From assembly GCA_011317545.1 (NCBI GenBank), contig WUJK01000008.1, positions 806,001 through 870,000 of the forward strand: a stretch of 64,000 nucleotides of DNA, in the 5' to 3' direction. A program made the translations under genes and the position numbers. Source of the DNA: Coniella vitis. Lineage: Eukaryota; Ascomycota; Sordariomycetes; Diaporthales; Schizoparmaceae. This document shows, one piece after another, positions 35,731 through 46,538 of this stretch. A model generated the notes under the pieces. The model worked only from the letters and a program-made list of their open reading frames with translations. It was not told the origin of the DNA and searched no databases. The stretch's first letter is position 1, and each line of letters begins with the position of its first letter.

Positions 35731-36522
35731 ATGGCGACTCAATATGAAAGTATGGTCCCTTCCCAACCCCCGTAGCGGGGTCCGCTGTCTTGACGATCCT
35801 CCTTCCCCGTTCGATTTCGTTGCAAGGCATGCTCAAGGAGGAAACATCGTTGACCCCTTACAATACTTGTAGTTGAGCATGGCATCAAAGCAAGCGCCCC
35901 TCGGCGCCGCCGCCAAATCGACATGTCCTCCTTCACCTCGCAACTCCACCAGCTCAGCGACGACCCCTCTACAACCGCATCCACCAACCAGCACCAACAA
36001 CACCAACACAACAACCCCCACGCTATCCCGACCCCTATCGACATAGTCGGCCTCGTCCGTCTTGTCCAAGACCAATTCTCTACCTTGGCGCGCGACTCCC
36101 CCACCGCCGCAAACCGCGACCTCCTCCAAACCCTCTTTGAAAGCCTCGAAGCCGACATCGCCAACCCACCCCGCGATGTATCGGGCGGTGTCTCTCAAGA
36201 ATTCCTCGATACGCTCGACCGCGTACCGAAAAAGTCTCTCAAACCCGACGATGCGTGCCCCATTTGTGCGGAAAAGTTCCTTGATGACCAATACCCGCTT
36301 GTGGTCGAGCTGCAGTGCCATCACTCGCACAAGTTTGACTTGGATTGTGTCGGACCCTGGTTGCAACTCAAGGGCACGTGCCCCATGTGTCGGACGGATT
36401 TGACGAAATATGATCCGCGACGCAAAGGGGTGTCGACCCGAATTGAGAAAATGTGGGAGAAGGAGGGCAAGCCGGTGCAAGAGGACGACGACGACGAGGA
36501 TCCGGATATGTTGTATGGTTGA
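35731..36522 (+). CDS. RING-finger protein (putative E3 ubiquitin ligase)
   Basis: Exons 35731-35749 and 35873-36522 encode 222 residues. The C-terminal half holds a RING-H2-like finger: CPIC, LQCHHSHKFDLDCVGPWL and CPMC, with the conserved Trp-Leu after the fourth pair, at about residues 146-190. An acidic tail (EDDDDEDPDM) follows. Exon 1 encodes MATQYE and joins in phase to IEHGIKASAPRRRRQIDMSS. I chose this over the internal Met of exon 2 because the short first exon and GTATGG/TTGTAG junctions give a start of the type seen in fungal relatives. The centre is Gln/His/Asn-rich. Such proteins usually act as ubiquitin ligases; the target is unknown. Confidence 0.8.
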
Positions 36523-36835
36523 TTGGTTCGAGTGGGAATAAGTCAGGCATTATACGATCATAGCATTCTTGTTTACGGAGCAATGGCGTTTGGGGTGTTT
36601 GTCATGATCAAATGGGTTGCCATTTACTGCTGTTTGGAGAGAGTATGACAGGCGGCCATCAAGACTCCTGATATGAAACCAGAGCATGAAATGCAACAGC
36701 ATTGGCGTGTGAAGCAAAATGCACGTATGAACGCCTCTTCCGAATACCACCAACTCCATTCCTTTTCTCTCGCGAATCCCAAAATCAGCGTCTTACCACC
36801 ATCGAATCCCGTGCCTCGCGACTTCCTCTTGTCTC
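36523..36835. other. Convergent intergenic region
   Basis: 313 bases between the 3' ends of the RING gene and the small mitochondrial protein gene. Nothing further seen. Confidence 0.35.
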
Positions 36836-37300
36836 TCAAGAACTTCCAGGTCCCTTACCCGACTTCTTCTGCGATCCTGGCCCACTCGACTTCGTCTTTT
36901 CATTCTTGGTCGTTCCCTGCAATTCCTCGCCTCCTTTGTCGCCCAACGGCACTGATTTTTCATGGCTTGCGCCACTCGTCTCGAGTGGATTCCCTGCGTT
37001 GCCCTTTTCCTGGCGTGCGGCTTCTTTCTCTTCCTCGGGCCGTGTCTTGTCCGGGTTGAACGCCGTGTCTGTATGCGCAGCTGCGTCGTCACTTAGACTG
37101 CTTTGTGTCCCCTCTGTTGAGCGCGGCTTCAGGCTTTCGCGGTCTTGGTCGTCTTTGTAAGGAAGGCGCAGGGTGGGAGAGGTCTGGTAGCTGCGGCGGA
37201 GGGACGATGATTGAACCGGCAAGAATGGACGGACGGTGCATGTAGTGCGTGTGGAAGCTGCTCGGAGGAGAGCGCGGGAGGTTGAGCTGAGAGAAGACAT
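36836..37300 (-). CDS. Small hydrophilic protein with mitochondrial presequence
   Basis: Single exon, 154 residues. The first 35 residues are rich in Ser, Arg, Thr and Ala without acidic residues (MSSLSSTSRALLRAASTRTT and on), a typical mitochondrial targeting sequence, with SYQTS as a plausible cleavage region. The rest is charged and probably disordered, with the blocks YKDDQDRESLKPRSTEGTQS, DKTRPEEEKE and GNPLETSGASHE. I recall uncharacterised fungal proteins with the same DDQDR-LKP and TRPE-NPLE pattern, so it is probably a conserved fungal protein of unknown function. Confidence 0.65.
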   Translation of the reverse strand: MSSLSSTSRALLRAASTRTTCTVRPFLPVQSSSLRRSYQTSPTLRLPYKDDQDRESLKPRSTEGTQSSLSDDAAAHTDTAFNPDKTRPEEEKEAARQEKGNAGNPLETSGASHEKSVPLGDKGGEELQGTTKNEKTKSSGPGSQKKSGKGPGSS

Positions 37301-38683
37301 CTTTTGTCTATTTGATGAGGGTTGATGAGTTTGATAAGGTGTGCTTGAGGTTAGGGGGGTTCACTACGCTTGGTGCTTGCTCCAGAAGAAACGAAGACGG
37401 GGATCAAGACAGAAAACGATCTCGAGCTCGGCAGGGGTTGGAGTCTGTTGAGAATTGTACTTTGAAAGATAGAAGAAAGGCAAGAGCCGGTTGGCCTTTT
37501 TGAGGAGGTAGGTAATGGCGGGCTTGGTATTTGGGGGTAACCTGCAGCTATCTGCGTACCTGCCATTAACAAGCATCTACCTCTTGACGTCATTGTGAGC
37601 ACCGATTCACAATGGCAACCCCCCAAGCTCCAGAGGACATCGCATTGAAGCTCTGAATGCCCCTATTAAAAGATTCAACATTACATATGTGAGGAATTCT
37701 CTTGTATGCTACGCCTGGAACGAAGAGGCAAACCCTTCCTGGTTTTGTTCCATATTTTTGACTTCGGTCTGTACCAAGCCATCTGACAGCCAGGGAGACT
37801 TTTGGAATGTGCAGTTCAGTCGCGGAAGATGGTGATTTGCAAGCCTGAATGTGACATCACAGCGGGCGTGGGAATATCCGATGACATGAACTGCAGCCCA
37901 GGTACCAGGGTGAAGTCATAGGGAAGGCTTGGGAAGCAATCTTGTAGGAGACGCATTATGATGGTGAAATGGTGGCACAACTTTAATATCCATATCCTCA
38001 ACTCACCAAAGACATTTGAAGCTTTCGCTCTAAAGCAAAGAGTAGCAAAGGACCGAATATTTAGCAATTGAAGTATAGAGTAGATGGTATAACCAAGACT
38101 GCTAAAATGCAACTCTAGAGTACCATGATCTAGATGTTCATGAATGGAATAGAGGTTGCCCTGATAGACATTGGACATCAGCATATAAGGAGAAGTGAAC
38201 CGCGTTGCAAAGACTGGTGATATCCACAATCGCTGTCGAGGCAGCAGTTTCAACACCGGTCAGATTCCCAATAACTTTCAGTTGTTGTCCATAAAGCCTT
38301 TGAAGACCTGTAACTTCGCAGTGTTTACGCGCTGCTTGACCCCAGGATGGATTCAGAAGACGATGTATGAAGGCGCGTCTAGGAGAAAGCAGAGGGCTGT
38401 GTTATGATGCCTCTGGATCCTGTCAAGCACTCGCCTCGAAAGGTCGGAACCTGTAGTGCCCCGTAAAGAGGGTTGAAAGGATCCGATATATGACGCGAGC
38501 GCGCATGCTTCCATAAGGAAATAAGCTCATGGTGCCTTCTAGCCGGCCATGAACCTGTGCAGAGTTTTACACTTTGTAAATCTCGTTCGCATAGCCATCA
38601 TATATGTGCTTGCAAGTTTTGAAATTGATTCAGAGCAGATATGAAATGTCCGGCGCTCGAAAGAGACAGCCAGCCCTGCCCCA
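37301..38683. other. Intergenic region
   Basis: About 1.4 kb. One minus-strand frame of 146 codons (37816-38256) is open but has no recognisable domain and an AT-richer composition than nearby genes; I do not call it a gene. Confidence 0.35.
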
Positions 38684-39646
38684 TCATACCTCCGCCTTGC
38701 GCACGGCAAAGAAGTAATTGCCCACGGCCTCGCTTCCAGGGACCTCCTTCCAACCCAAGCCAGGAACATACACGACGCCCATGATGCTCGGCGCGCTCCA
38801 CGCGGGTCGCTGCGCGAAGAAGCGCTTCAGTTCGTCCGCATTAATGTACTTGTGCCAGTCGTGCGTCCCCTTGGGCACAATCCGCAGTACATCCTCGGCC
38901 ATGAAATTGGTCGTGAACCAACTTGTCCACGTGCGCGAAATAGTGCTCATGACCAACCACCCACCGGGCTTGACAAAGTCGCCGCACCGGTCCAGGAAGT
39001 CAGCGGGCTTGTCGACGTGCTCAATCACTTCAAACAGGCTGACAATGTCGTACTTGGCCTCGTCGCTGCTCGGCAACGGCAGCGTCTCAATGGTGCCGCT
39101 GACGTACTGCAGTTTTGGGGCCAGAGATGGGTCGCGCGCGGCGTGGGCCCGGGCGACCTTGAGGACTTCTGGCGTGGGGTCGACGGCTGTGACGGAGGAC
39201 GTGGTGGCCAGGCGGGCGGCGGACTCGGCAAAAATGCCGCCGCCGCAACCGACATCGAGGTAGCGGAGTTTGCGGTTGGGTGGCAGCGGGGAGGAGTGCG
39301 TGGCGTGGCAGGCGCGGATAAAGTCGTGGCGGAGAGGGTTCATGAGATGCAGGATGCGTGAGGAGCCGTGGGCGTCCCACCACTCGGCGGCCAAGGCATT
39401 GAAGTGGGCAACCTCGGAGGCGTTAACAGATGTGTATGCTGGATTGGGTGAAGATGAAGAAGAAGAAGGCGAAGATGATGATGGAGGCGGGGACGGGGCG
39501 CTGTTGTGGTTCTGTCGGCAGTGGTTGTGTATTATTGGCACAAAGGGAGCTGTGAGTGGTTTGTGAGTTGCTTGGCCGGACTTCGACAGTGGTCGACTGT
39601 ACACCAACTGGCGCAGCATGGCTGCGGATGCTCTTGAGGGTGTCAT
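38684..39646 (-). CDS. COQ3: Ubiquinone biosynthesis O-methyltransferase COQ3
   Basis: Single exon, 320 residues from the ATG at 39646. The enzyme carries out both O-methylations of coenzyme Q synthesis in the mitochondrial matrix as part of the CoQ synthome. AdoMet motif I is YLDVGCGGGIFAESAA, motif II FEVIEHVDKPADF, and GGWLVMSTISRTWTSW and GTHDWHKYINADEL are characteristic of COQ3. The first 40 residues are Arg/Ser/Ala-rich and fit a mitochondrial presequence. A second ATG at 39619 is equally plausible. The frame is open 63 codons further upstream, without similarity. A Pro/Ser-rich spacer with Ser runs (about residues 55-72) separates presequence and enzyme. Confidence 0.93.
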   Translation of the reverse strand: MTPSRASAAMLRQLVYSRPLSKSGQATHKPLTAPFVPIIHNHCRQNHNSAPSPPPSSSSPSSSSSSPNPAYTSVNASEVAHFNALAAEWWDAHGSSRILHLMNPLRHDFIRACHATHSSPLPPNRKLRYLDVGCGGGIFAESAARLATTSSVTAVDPTPEVLKVARAHAARDPSLAPKLQYVSGTIETLPLPSSDEAKYDIVSLFEVIEHVDKPADFLDRCGDFVKPGGWLVMSTISRTWTSWFTTNFMAEDVLRIVPKGTHDWHKYINADELKRFFAQRPAWSAPSIMGVVYVPGLGWKEVPGSEAVGNYFFAVRKAEV

Positions 39647-40671
39647 TGGCGGTGGGTTTGGCCGGATGGGCGGGCTGTTGATCTTGTGATCTTGCACCGT
39701 CGACGAATTCTTGGTGGGTTGAAAGTCGACGATGAGGGTTTGGGTTGAAGGAACGAGGCAGATGAGGTCAGCAGCCGGCTGCTTCAGTACTCGGGGTCTA
39801 CCCAGGCGCAGGGCGTTCTGCGGCCGGGAGAACAAGTTCCAATTTGTACCAGCCCAGTTGCCTAGATACCTAGAAGTAGTCGCATGTCTACATAGTAGAT
39901 GCTAAATGTACATATCCTGTATACTATCATAGTACCCATGATACCATAGTATGTGTCTCTATCAACGTACATAGTATACTATGTATAGTAGGTCTACATG
40001 CTACAAAAGGTCTTCTGTACGACCTCGCGGCCAAAACGATGCTCACGGCAATGCAGTGGCAGGGATCCGGGCCCGATGCCGCATCCCACAGTACTATGTG
40101 TAGTGATGAGATCGACGCCGGCAGTTCCGGGCACCCGGCGAAGGAGGTCATCCAATACTCGCGTCGTTCGGTTTGAGCAAGAATATCCTTGGGGTATCAT
40201 CATATTTCACGGGTCGTAAAAACTCCATGGCTGTAAAATTTCGTCTGGATGCTTCCAACTCATTTTGGAGAATGAGGATTTCGCAAATTGCTACACAAAT
40301 GCCAGTCAGTGCGTGGTAAGCAAGTATCGAGTACATGACAGCAACTTAATAAGCGTGGGTGCGATGCTCACTCAGCAGGAAATCCAGCCCGGAGTCATCG
40401 CGGCGCGGCGCAACGGCCCATCCGCAGTGCCCAGCTAGGCCGAACTTTCGGAAGCCTTTAAGATTCACAATTGCTTCCCGAAAGAGCCGCATGTGAAGTT
40501 TCTCATTGATATACGGATCACGCTCGCATTACTACTACCCCGGGACTCTCAAACTCTCGCTTGACTCTTTCCCACCCATACTACCTTCCGACCCCTCCAT
40601 CCAACTGCCGCCCCTCACCAGACGCTTTTGCTCGCGCAACTCGCCCTACAGAACCACTCCAAAGTACCAGC
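39647..40671. promoter_or_regulatory. Divergent region COQ3 / RIB3
   Basis: About 1 kb between divergent genes. It holds a dense group of TACATAGTA-type motifs (39889-39990, one more at 40091) and no supported gene. Confidence 0.45.
39889..39990. repeat. Dense cluster of TACATAGTA/TACTATGTA motifs
   Basis: CTACATAGTAGA (39889), TACTATCATAGTACC (39922), ACCATAGTATG (39942) and an overlapping GTACATAGTATACTATG (39967 on) lie in 102 bases. The last is a long near-palindrome around GTATAC. Confidence 0.65.
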
Positions 40672-41430
40672 ATGACGGGAGCAGCTCTCGACAAGGCCGA
40701 GTTCGACTCGATACCAGATGCCATTGCGGCTTTCCGTACGTTGTGACCCCCCTCCTCTTACCCCATCGTTCACATCAAACTGACCACCCACCACACAGGA
40801 GATGGTCAATTCATAGTCGTCCTCGACGAACCCTCGCGCGAAAACGAAGCCGACCTCATCATTGCCGCCGAGTCCATCACCACCGAGCAAATGGCCTTTC
40901 TCGTCCGCCACTCCTCAGGCTACGTCTGTGCCCCGCTCAGCCCCGAGCTCACCGACGCCCTCGATCTCCCCCAGATGGTCACCCACTCCCAAGACCCCCG
41001 CACCACCGCCTACACCCTGACCGTCGACGCTGCCGACCCCTCCGTCACAACGGGCATCTCGGCCTACGACCGTGCGCTGACGTGCCGCACGCTGGCCGAC
41101 GCGTCCGCGACCAGGGACAGTTTTCGCCGTCCTGGACATATCCTGCCCTTGCGGGCGCGCCCCGGGGGCATTCGCCAGCGGAGGGGCCACACCGAGGCGG
41201 CGACGGAGTTTTGCAGACTGGCGGGCAAGAGACCTGCGGGTGTAATTTGCGAGTTGGTGGATGATGGCGAGGTGGTCGAGGGGCAGGCTATTCATCGGGC
41301 GCCCGGCATGCTGCGCGGGGAAGGGTGTATTGCGTTTGCAAGGAAGTGGGGTTTGAAGGTGTGCACGATTGAGGACTTGGTTGAGTATGTGGAAAAGGTG
41401 GATGGCAAGTTGGAGGTAAACGGGTCTTAG
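40672..41430 (+). CDS. RIB3: 3,4-dihydroxy-2-butanone 4-phosphate synthase
   Basis: Exons 40672-40735 and 40799-41430 encode 231 residues. The enzyme converts ribulose 5-phosphate to the four-carbon precursor of riboflavin and formate, needing Mg2+. The sequence shows DEPSRENEADLIIAAE (the acidic active-site loop), FLVRHSSGYVCAPL, and RRGHTEAATEFCRLAG with the metal-binding His and catalytic Glu. GVICELVDDGE completes the family pattern. The intron (63 nt) splits the Arg before DGQF. No GTP cyclohydrolase II domain is fused, as in other fungi. Its product enters the pathway that ends with the riboflavin substrate of the kinase encoded about 10 kb upstream. Confidence 0.93.
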
Positions 41431-44303
41431 AGAGAGTAAGACCTGTGAAAAGGGAGGGGGAGAGAGAGAGAAGGCTACAAAAAGGTTGGAACAGGGCTGA
41501 ATATGCTCTGCCAAAACGTAATTCCATGGTGGCTACCGAGGGAAAAAGAAAAGGCACGGAAATGGTCATCTAGAATGAAACATGAGTGGTTGCATATTCT
41601 GCCGCAAGGCAGGCTGTTTATTGGGTTAGAGCATTCTGCAGGTTTGGCCTCTTACATATACACATCTCTTGCATCGGACGCGGTTAGGTAGAGTCAAAAT
41701 GTCGCTGTACTATCTGGTTGCTCACCTTTCTGCTCCATGCACAGTACGGTTGATAACATCTTCTCCACCTTCAAGGACAAGCTAACACGTACAATTTCTC
41801 GATGTCCAAGCTCGGCCCCTCGCCTTTTGACACCAGGAGGTATGCTTGGCTCACATCAACCCGCCCGTTTTCACGCCAGGACGCTACACCCCCCGCCCCC
41901 TTCGGAAAGAGTGCATTGCGACCGTGCTTGCCGCACAGACAAGGCTACAGACAAGGCTGGCAGACTGGGCAAACACAAAAGCAGAGATCGACCTTTACCT
42001 AAGTAGCCCTACCCGCATAACGTCATCTCACCCCCCAGGTCATACTCGTTCCAAGAGTACTTTTGTGCGCTTCAAGGTCTCGATGTAAATAGTCTACGCA
42101 CATACACACACCGACACGTGCCAGCACACGCATGCATTCCTCGACGGCCTGCTGCTTTGTGCCCATTGTCCGTGTCCTTTTTAGCACGTCCTCCACTCGT
42201 TCGATCTGACAGCTCTGTCCTTGCCCATGTGCACGTGCATGTATATCGCATTATGTACTCGAAGTGTACGGTATATGTTTCGCCACGGGCCAAGCAAGTA
42301 AAGACCAAATAAGTCTACTTGCATTGCGAGAAAAGCTGGGACTCCGTGGTCGGGAGAGGTTTTGGCCTTTTTGGCAGTCCTTTGAACGAGTTCACGAATA
42401 GAAAAAAAATGATGAGAAGGGCAGTGGGCAAGAATCCAGGAACAAAAGACGCCGGAAAGACTGCCCAAGCCGCCTGGGGATAAGAGATTTTGCAAGGTGA
42501 AAACGAAGCGTGCGCGCAAGGGTTGGCTGTTACGTCTGTGAGGAGGAGAGGATGTGAGAGAATGACAAACCTCCTCCTGGGGTGGAATGGGATATCGCAA
42601 TTCGTGAGCCCTTGGTGTGGATATGAATGATGCTTTTCATTATTGCATTTCCAACGATTACTGTGCTCTACGTAGTGTCGTAGTAAATGGATTGCGGCGG
42701 CGACAAATGATGACCATGATAAACAGACAATAGAAATTCAAACTGCAAAGGGCGCCGAGAGTTCTTGTCCGAGACATTGCATAGTACCTGTGAACATCGG
42801 CGGCACTTCTATTCTTGTCTACATGTACAATGAATCGTATCCCCATGGTTGGTAATCACGAAAACGTTAAATAGCGAATGCCTATGCAAAAGGAGGGGTC
42901 TGCACACACACCTACACACACAGAGATAAGACACAGATCTCGGAAATTGTGCGCATGTATTAACAGCCTTCGTAATATGAATGCCAATAAAAATAAAGTA
43001 ATAATAGACCGCAGTTTTTCCTCTTCATACCCCATACTTACCACGTACTGTACTACAAGGCACGTATTTTACAGTGTTGGGTGCATTGCATGGTGCAAAT
43101 CACCCGTCCATGGTTCTGTAAATAGTAGCACCTATGTATTGACTAGGTGGCGGCGTAGACATCTTGTTCTCACTGCTACCCAGACCACTGGAACTTGTAC
43201 TTCCAAGGCTGTGCTTCTTGCTTCTTTATTTTCCTTTCTTACTGTCTTGCCTTTTTCTTCTTGGGGGCTTTGCTTCTTCAGGCCTTCAAAACCGGACACT
43301 GTTCGTTCGACCTGTCAAAGCAACAGCCTCGTTTTAGTGCGTACTATGTATGGCTGCGGGCTGGCTCGCTGGTTGCCCGCAGTAGCATGGGTCTGCCCTG
43401 AACGAGAAGATTGGCAGCAAGGGAAATAATAACCCGAAGGGGATTGCGCCCCCAGGCCTCCCCTCCCCCCCCTCTAGACTCCTTCTAGAAGCCCCAAATC
43501 CGCCCGCTCGCGCAAAAAAGAAGAACCTTGGAAGGGAATAGAAGGAAAAGCTCTGACCGCCCACCAGTCCGTCTGCCGGTCTGTGGTAGCAACCGCACGT
43601 TCATCAGCGCCGCTGGGACTTGGAAGACAAAACGTGGAGAAATCGTTACAAGAGACCGAAAAGACTGGGGCGTTGTCCTGTGAATGCCAAAGCAGCGCGT
43701 TCGTTACCTTTCCGTCTTCATTACTGCGAATCTTCCTTCTGGACATGTTGTTGTTACCTCTGCACAACATACACAACGCAATGCCGAAAACTCTCCGTGG
43801 CTCCTCCACAACTAGGAGATTTGTAATCACCTGTTCAATTAACTGGAAGTTGGCCGGATGGAGTTCAGGGATGAAGACTAGATGGCACTTACTACAGCAA
43901 AGGAGAAGAAATAGTATAGACGAAGGTCAAATCTCGCCTGGCTTCTGACTCCCTTTTTCTCCCTCTGGTCCCGAAGTAAGTCGAGAGTGCCTTCAATGGG
44001 CAAAGGAGAAAAAACCGGGGCTTTCTGCGCGCTGGCATTGAGCACATCGCGAGTACAGTGCAACAAACACTTATAGTAGGGTCTCCGCCTGCATGTACGT
44101 ACCAAGCCATGTACTCTACATAGTACTATGACTCTCAGAATAAACACCCCAAGCCTGGGTCGGGGAGCAGTCCCAGCTCAGTTCCGGTGCGCCGGACAAT
44201 GTGGGCTTTGGGCTCTCCACCCCCGGTCTGCAGGGATCCTGACTCACAGTGATTGATTTAGTGATGCAAACTAACAACATTAGTACACAGCGTAATAGCA
44301 GTT

Positions 44304-44340
44304 ACAGTACATAGTAATGTCTACATACATAGTAGTACTG
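44304..44340. repeat. Paired TACATAGTA motifs
   Basis: ACAGTACATAGTAATG and TACATACATAGTAGTACTG are directly repeated within 37 bases. Confidence 0.6.
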
Positions 44341-46515
44341 CAAGTATTATGCATAGCTGGGCTGCTAGAATCAGTCTATAGGGGTCGAAGTAGAGACTCA
44401 CCACGAGTCTCGACGTGATGGGGAATCAACCCCCAATATGGACGCCGAAGCCCTTCACTCTTCCATCCTAGCAGCTGCTGACGGTGATGGCATCTCGTGA
44501 AAAGCATGATCCGATGTCAAAGTCTTGTTCCTTGGTCAATATCTCCCGCGCCGGGGCGGCAAAGCAACTCAAGGTTACTTGCAGTAATGGAAAGGTGCAG
44601 GCTGGGGAAGGGCCGGGGGGGGGGGTCCGTCACCGTCATATATCGAGGCTGCTTCCCGTTAATCATACTACCAGACTGTACCCAATAGGCCTAAGCAGAC
44701 AAGTTGTTGCATGTATGGATGGAATTCCACCATTGCACATAGATGAAATCAAGCGTTGCAGCCTGATGATTAATGGATTGCTGTACTGCGCTTCGATCAG
44801 TTAGCGTTTGTCCCATGTCCAGTCACAATACACAGTACACCCGCCACTCACAAAGAAAGCAGTAAGCCACGGGGCGGCTGTAGCTTAATAATGACCATAT
44901 TATCAACGAGGATCAGTCATAACTGGCGTCACAGGCCTCTCTTCACGATCCGTGCCCATGAGCCTCAATGATCTTGTCGTCGATCAACCATGGATTCGGT
45001 ACTATGCAGCGACCATGAATGTGCCCAAGCCGCTAGAGGCGTTGGCGTCAACTAGTCTTCTAGGTCTATTCCACCCTTGGCCGTTCAAGAGCGTGAAAAC
45101 CAAGTGGTCTATGCACTATTTGAAGGATCAAATGAAGATTCGCGGTATAAGGCGCAATTTGTCACCTTAGTGTTCCTTGACATGCCCAAGATATACATAG
45201 TAGCCATTCGCGAGCGGGTCGAGGTTGGTTCTGAGATTCGGGTAAGAGATGTCCCTCCTCATGGTCAGTGGTCAAAGGAGACGGGCCGAACTCATAGATA
45301 CCATGATGGCGAAAAAGCCAACCTCGTGCGGATGGACTGTTCCTACATCCTGTGTGATTACACAGGCAGCATGTCCATGTCGGTAAGGCACCAGCACCGA
45401 AGACTGATGAAAGGATGGTAAAGCCGTCTTGGCTCCGACGTCAGCAAAAGAAAGAATACGGGTATGGGAGTAATGAGTGTTGTGCTGTTGCATTATGATC
45501 CATGTGTTGGTATTATTTCAGATCTCGTACTTTGTCTGTACGGTACAAACCTCATCAATAAAAGCCACGGGCTCTCGCGCGCCTGGATATCTACCCACAC
45601 AAGTTGAAGACGGTTTGAACGCAGGCTCTGTCGCTTCAGTGCTTGAACAGCCAGATCCTGAGGCCACGATAGAATGCAGCGTAGTATCTTTGTCGCTCGG
45701 AATGACCGCCCCCTTTCGAAGTTTTGGCAAGAAGTCAAGGGAGCTGGTGAGTTGATGCGCACAGATGACAGATTGGGGTGCAGTGCGCATGTGGGGGACG
45801 GGACGGGAGTGCTTGCATCGTGGGGAAGCATCATCCCAATGCTCCTGATAGTCGATCGGTGGGTGACCGTGGCTGCTGTGCGTTTAGCATTCCGGCATGT
45901 GCCCCTTTCCGCTAGACGTCAAGCACGACCCTTGATGGCGGAAACAGACTGGCACGTTCCAGTCTGCAGCCTGTCGACGGGATTTGCACCATGGTCATTG
46001 TCCTCGAAACCGTCAGCAGGAACACACGAGCCACGCAGATTGCGATCCTGCTAGTTTCCCATCAAGAGCCTCGCTGGTGTTGCGGGCAGTTCACTGCGCT
46101 GGTTTGATCTCATCTGGGCCCAGGATTTCTGCAACACATCCCACTTCCCTCTGAAGCCCTGAAACTTCGTCGCTCGAGTGCCTTTGCCTCGTCGAATCAC
46201 TTCGCTTCTTCCTTGACCGCCTCGAGGGGGGCCAGCACGACACCGTGCGCGGGTTTCGAAGTGGGTACTTCTCTCAAGTGAAGTACATAGTATTGTCCTG
46301 CTGGCAATGGTGACGGCTTGGGCCCCGGTTGACAGGGGTGTGCTGCCCACTGCCTGCAAGCCAGCACAGTCTTGGGGCACGGCGAAGGTATCCATGCCTT
46401 CTAGAAGATTTCTCGAAAGTTGCCCGTTCCAGCCCAGTGAGTGAGTCCTTGTCGTCTCTTGCCACTGCATTGGCCAATCAGCACACGCTGCTCTCCACTG
46501 CTTTCTTGCCTGGCC

Positions 46516-46538
46516 TTACTATGTACACTCATAGTACC
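46516..46538. repeat. Inverted pair TTACTATGTAC / CATAGTACC
   Basis: Two copies of the motif in opposite orientation separated by about two bases, part of the series in the desert upstream of the C2H2 gene. Confidence 0.55.

Noticed and set aside
37816..38256. 146-codon minus-strand ORF between two mitochondrial genes
   Set aside because: AT-richer than neighbouring genes, no domain and no recognisable family; length alone is not enough.
38718..39361. Two long plus-strand ORFs over COQ3
   Set aside because: They are shadows of the GC-rich COQ3 coding sequence, which has all methyltransferase motifs.
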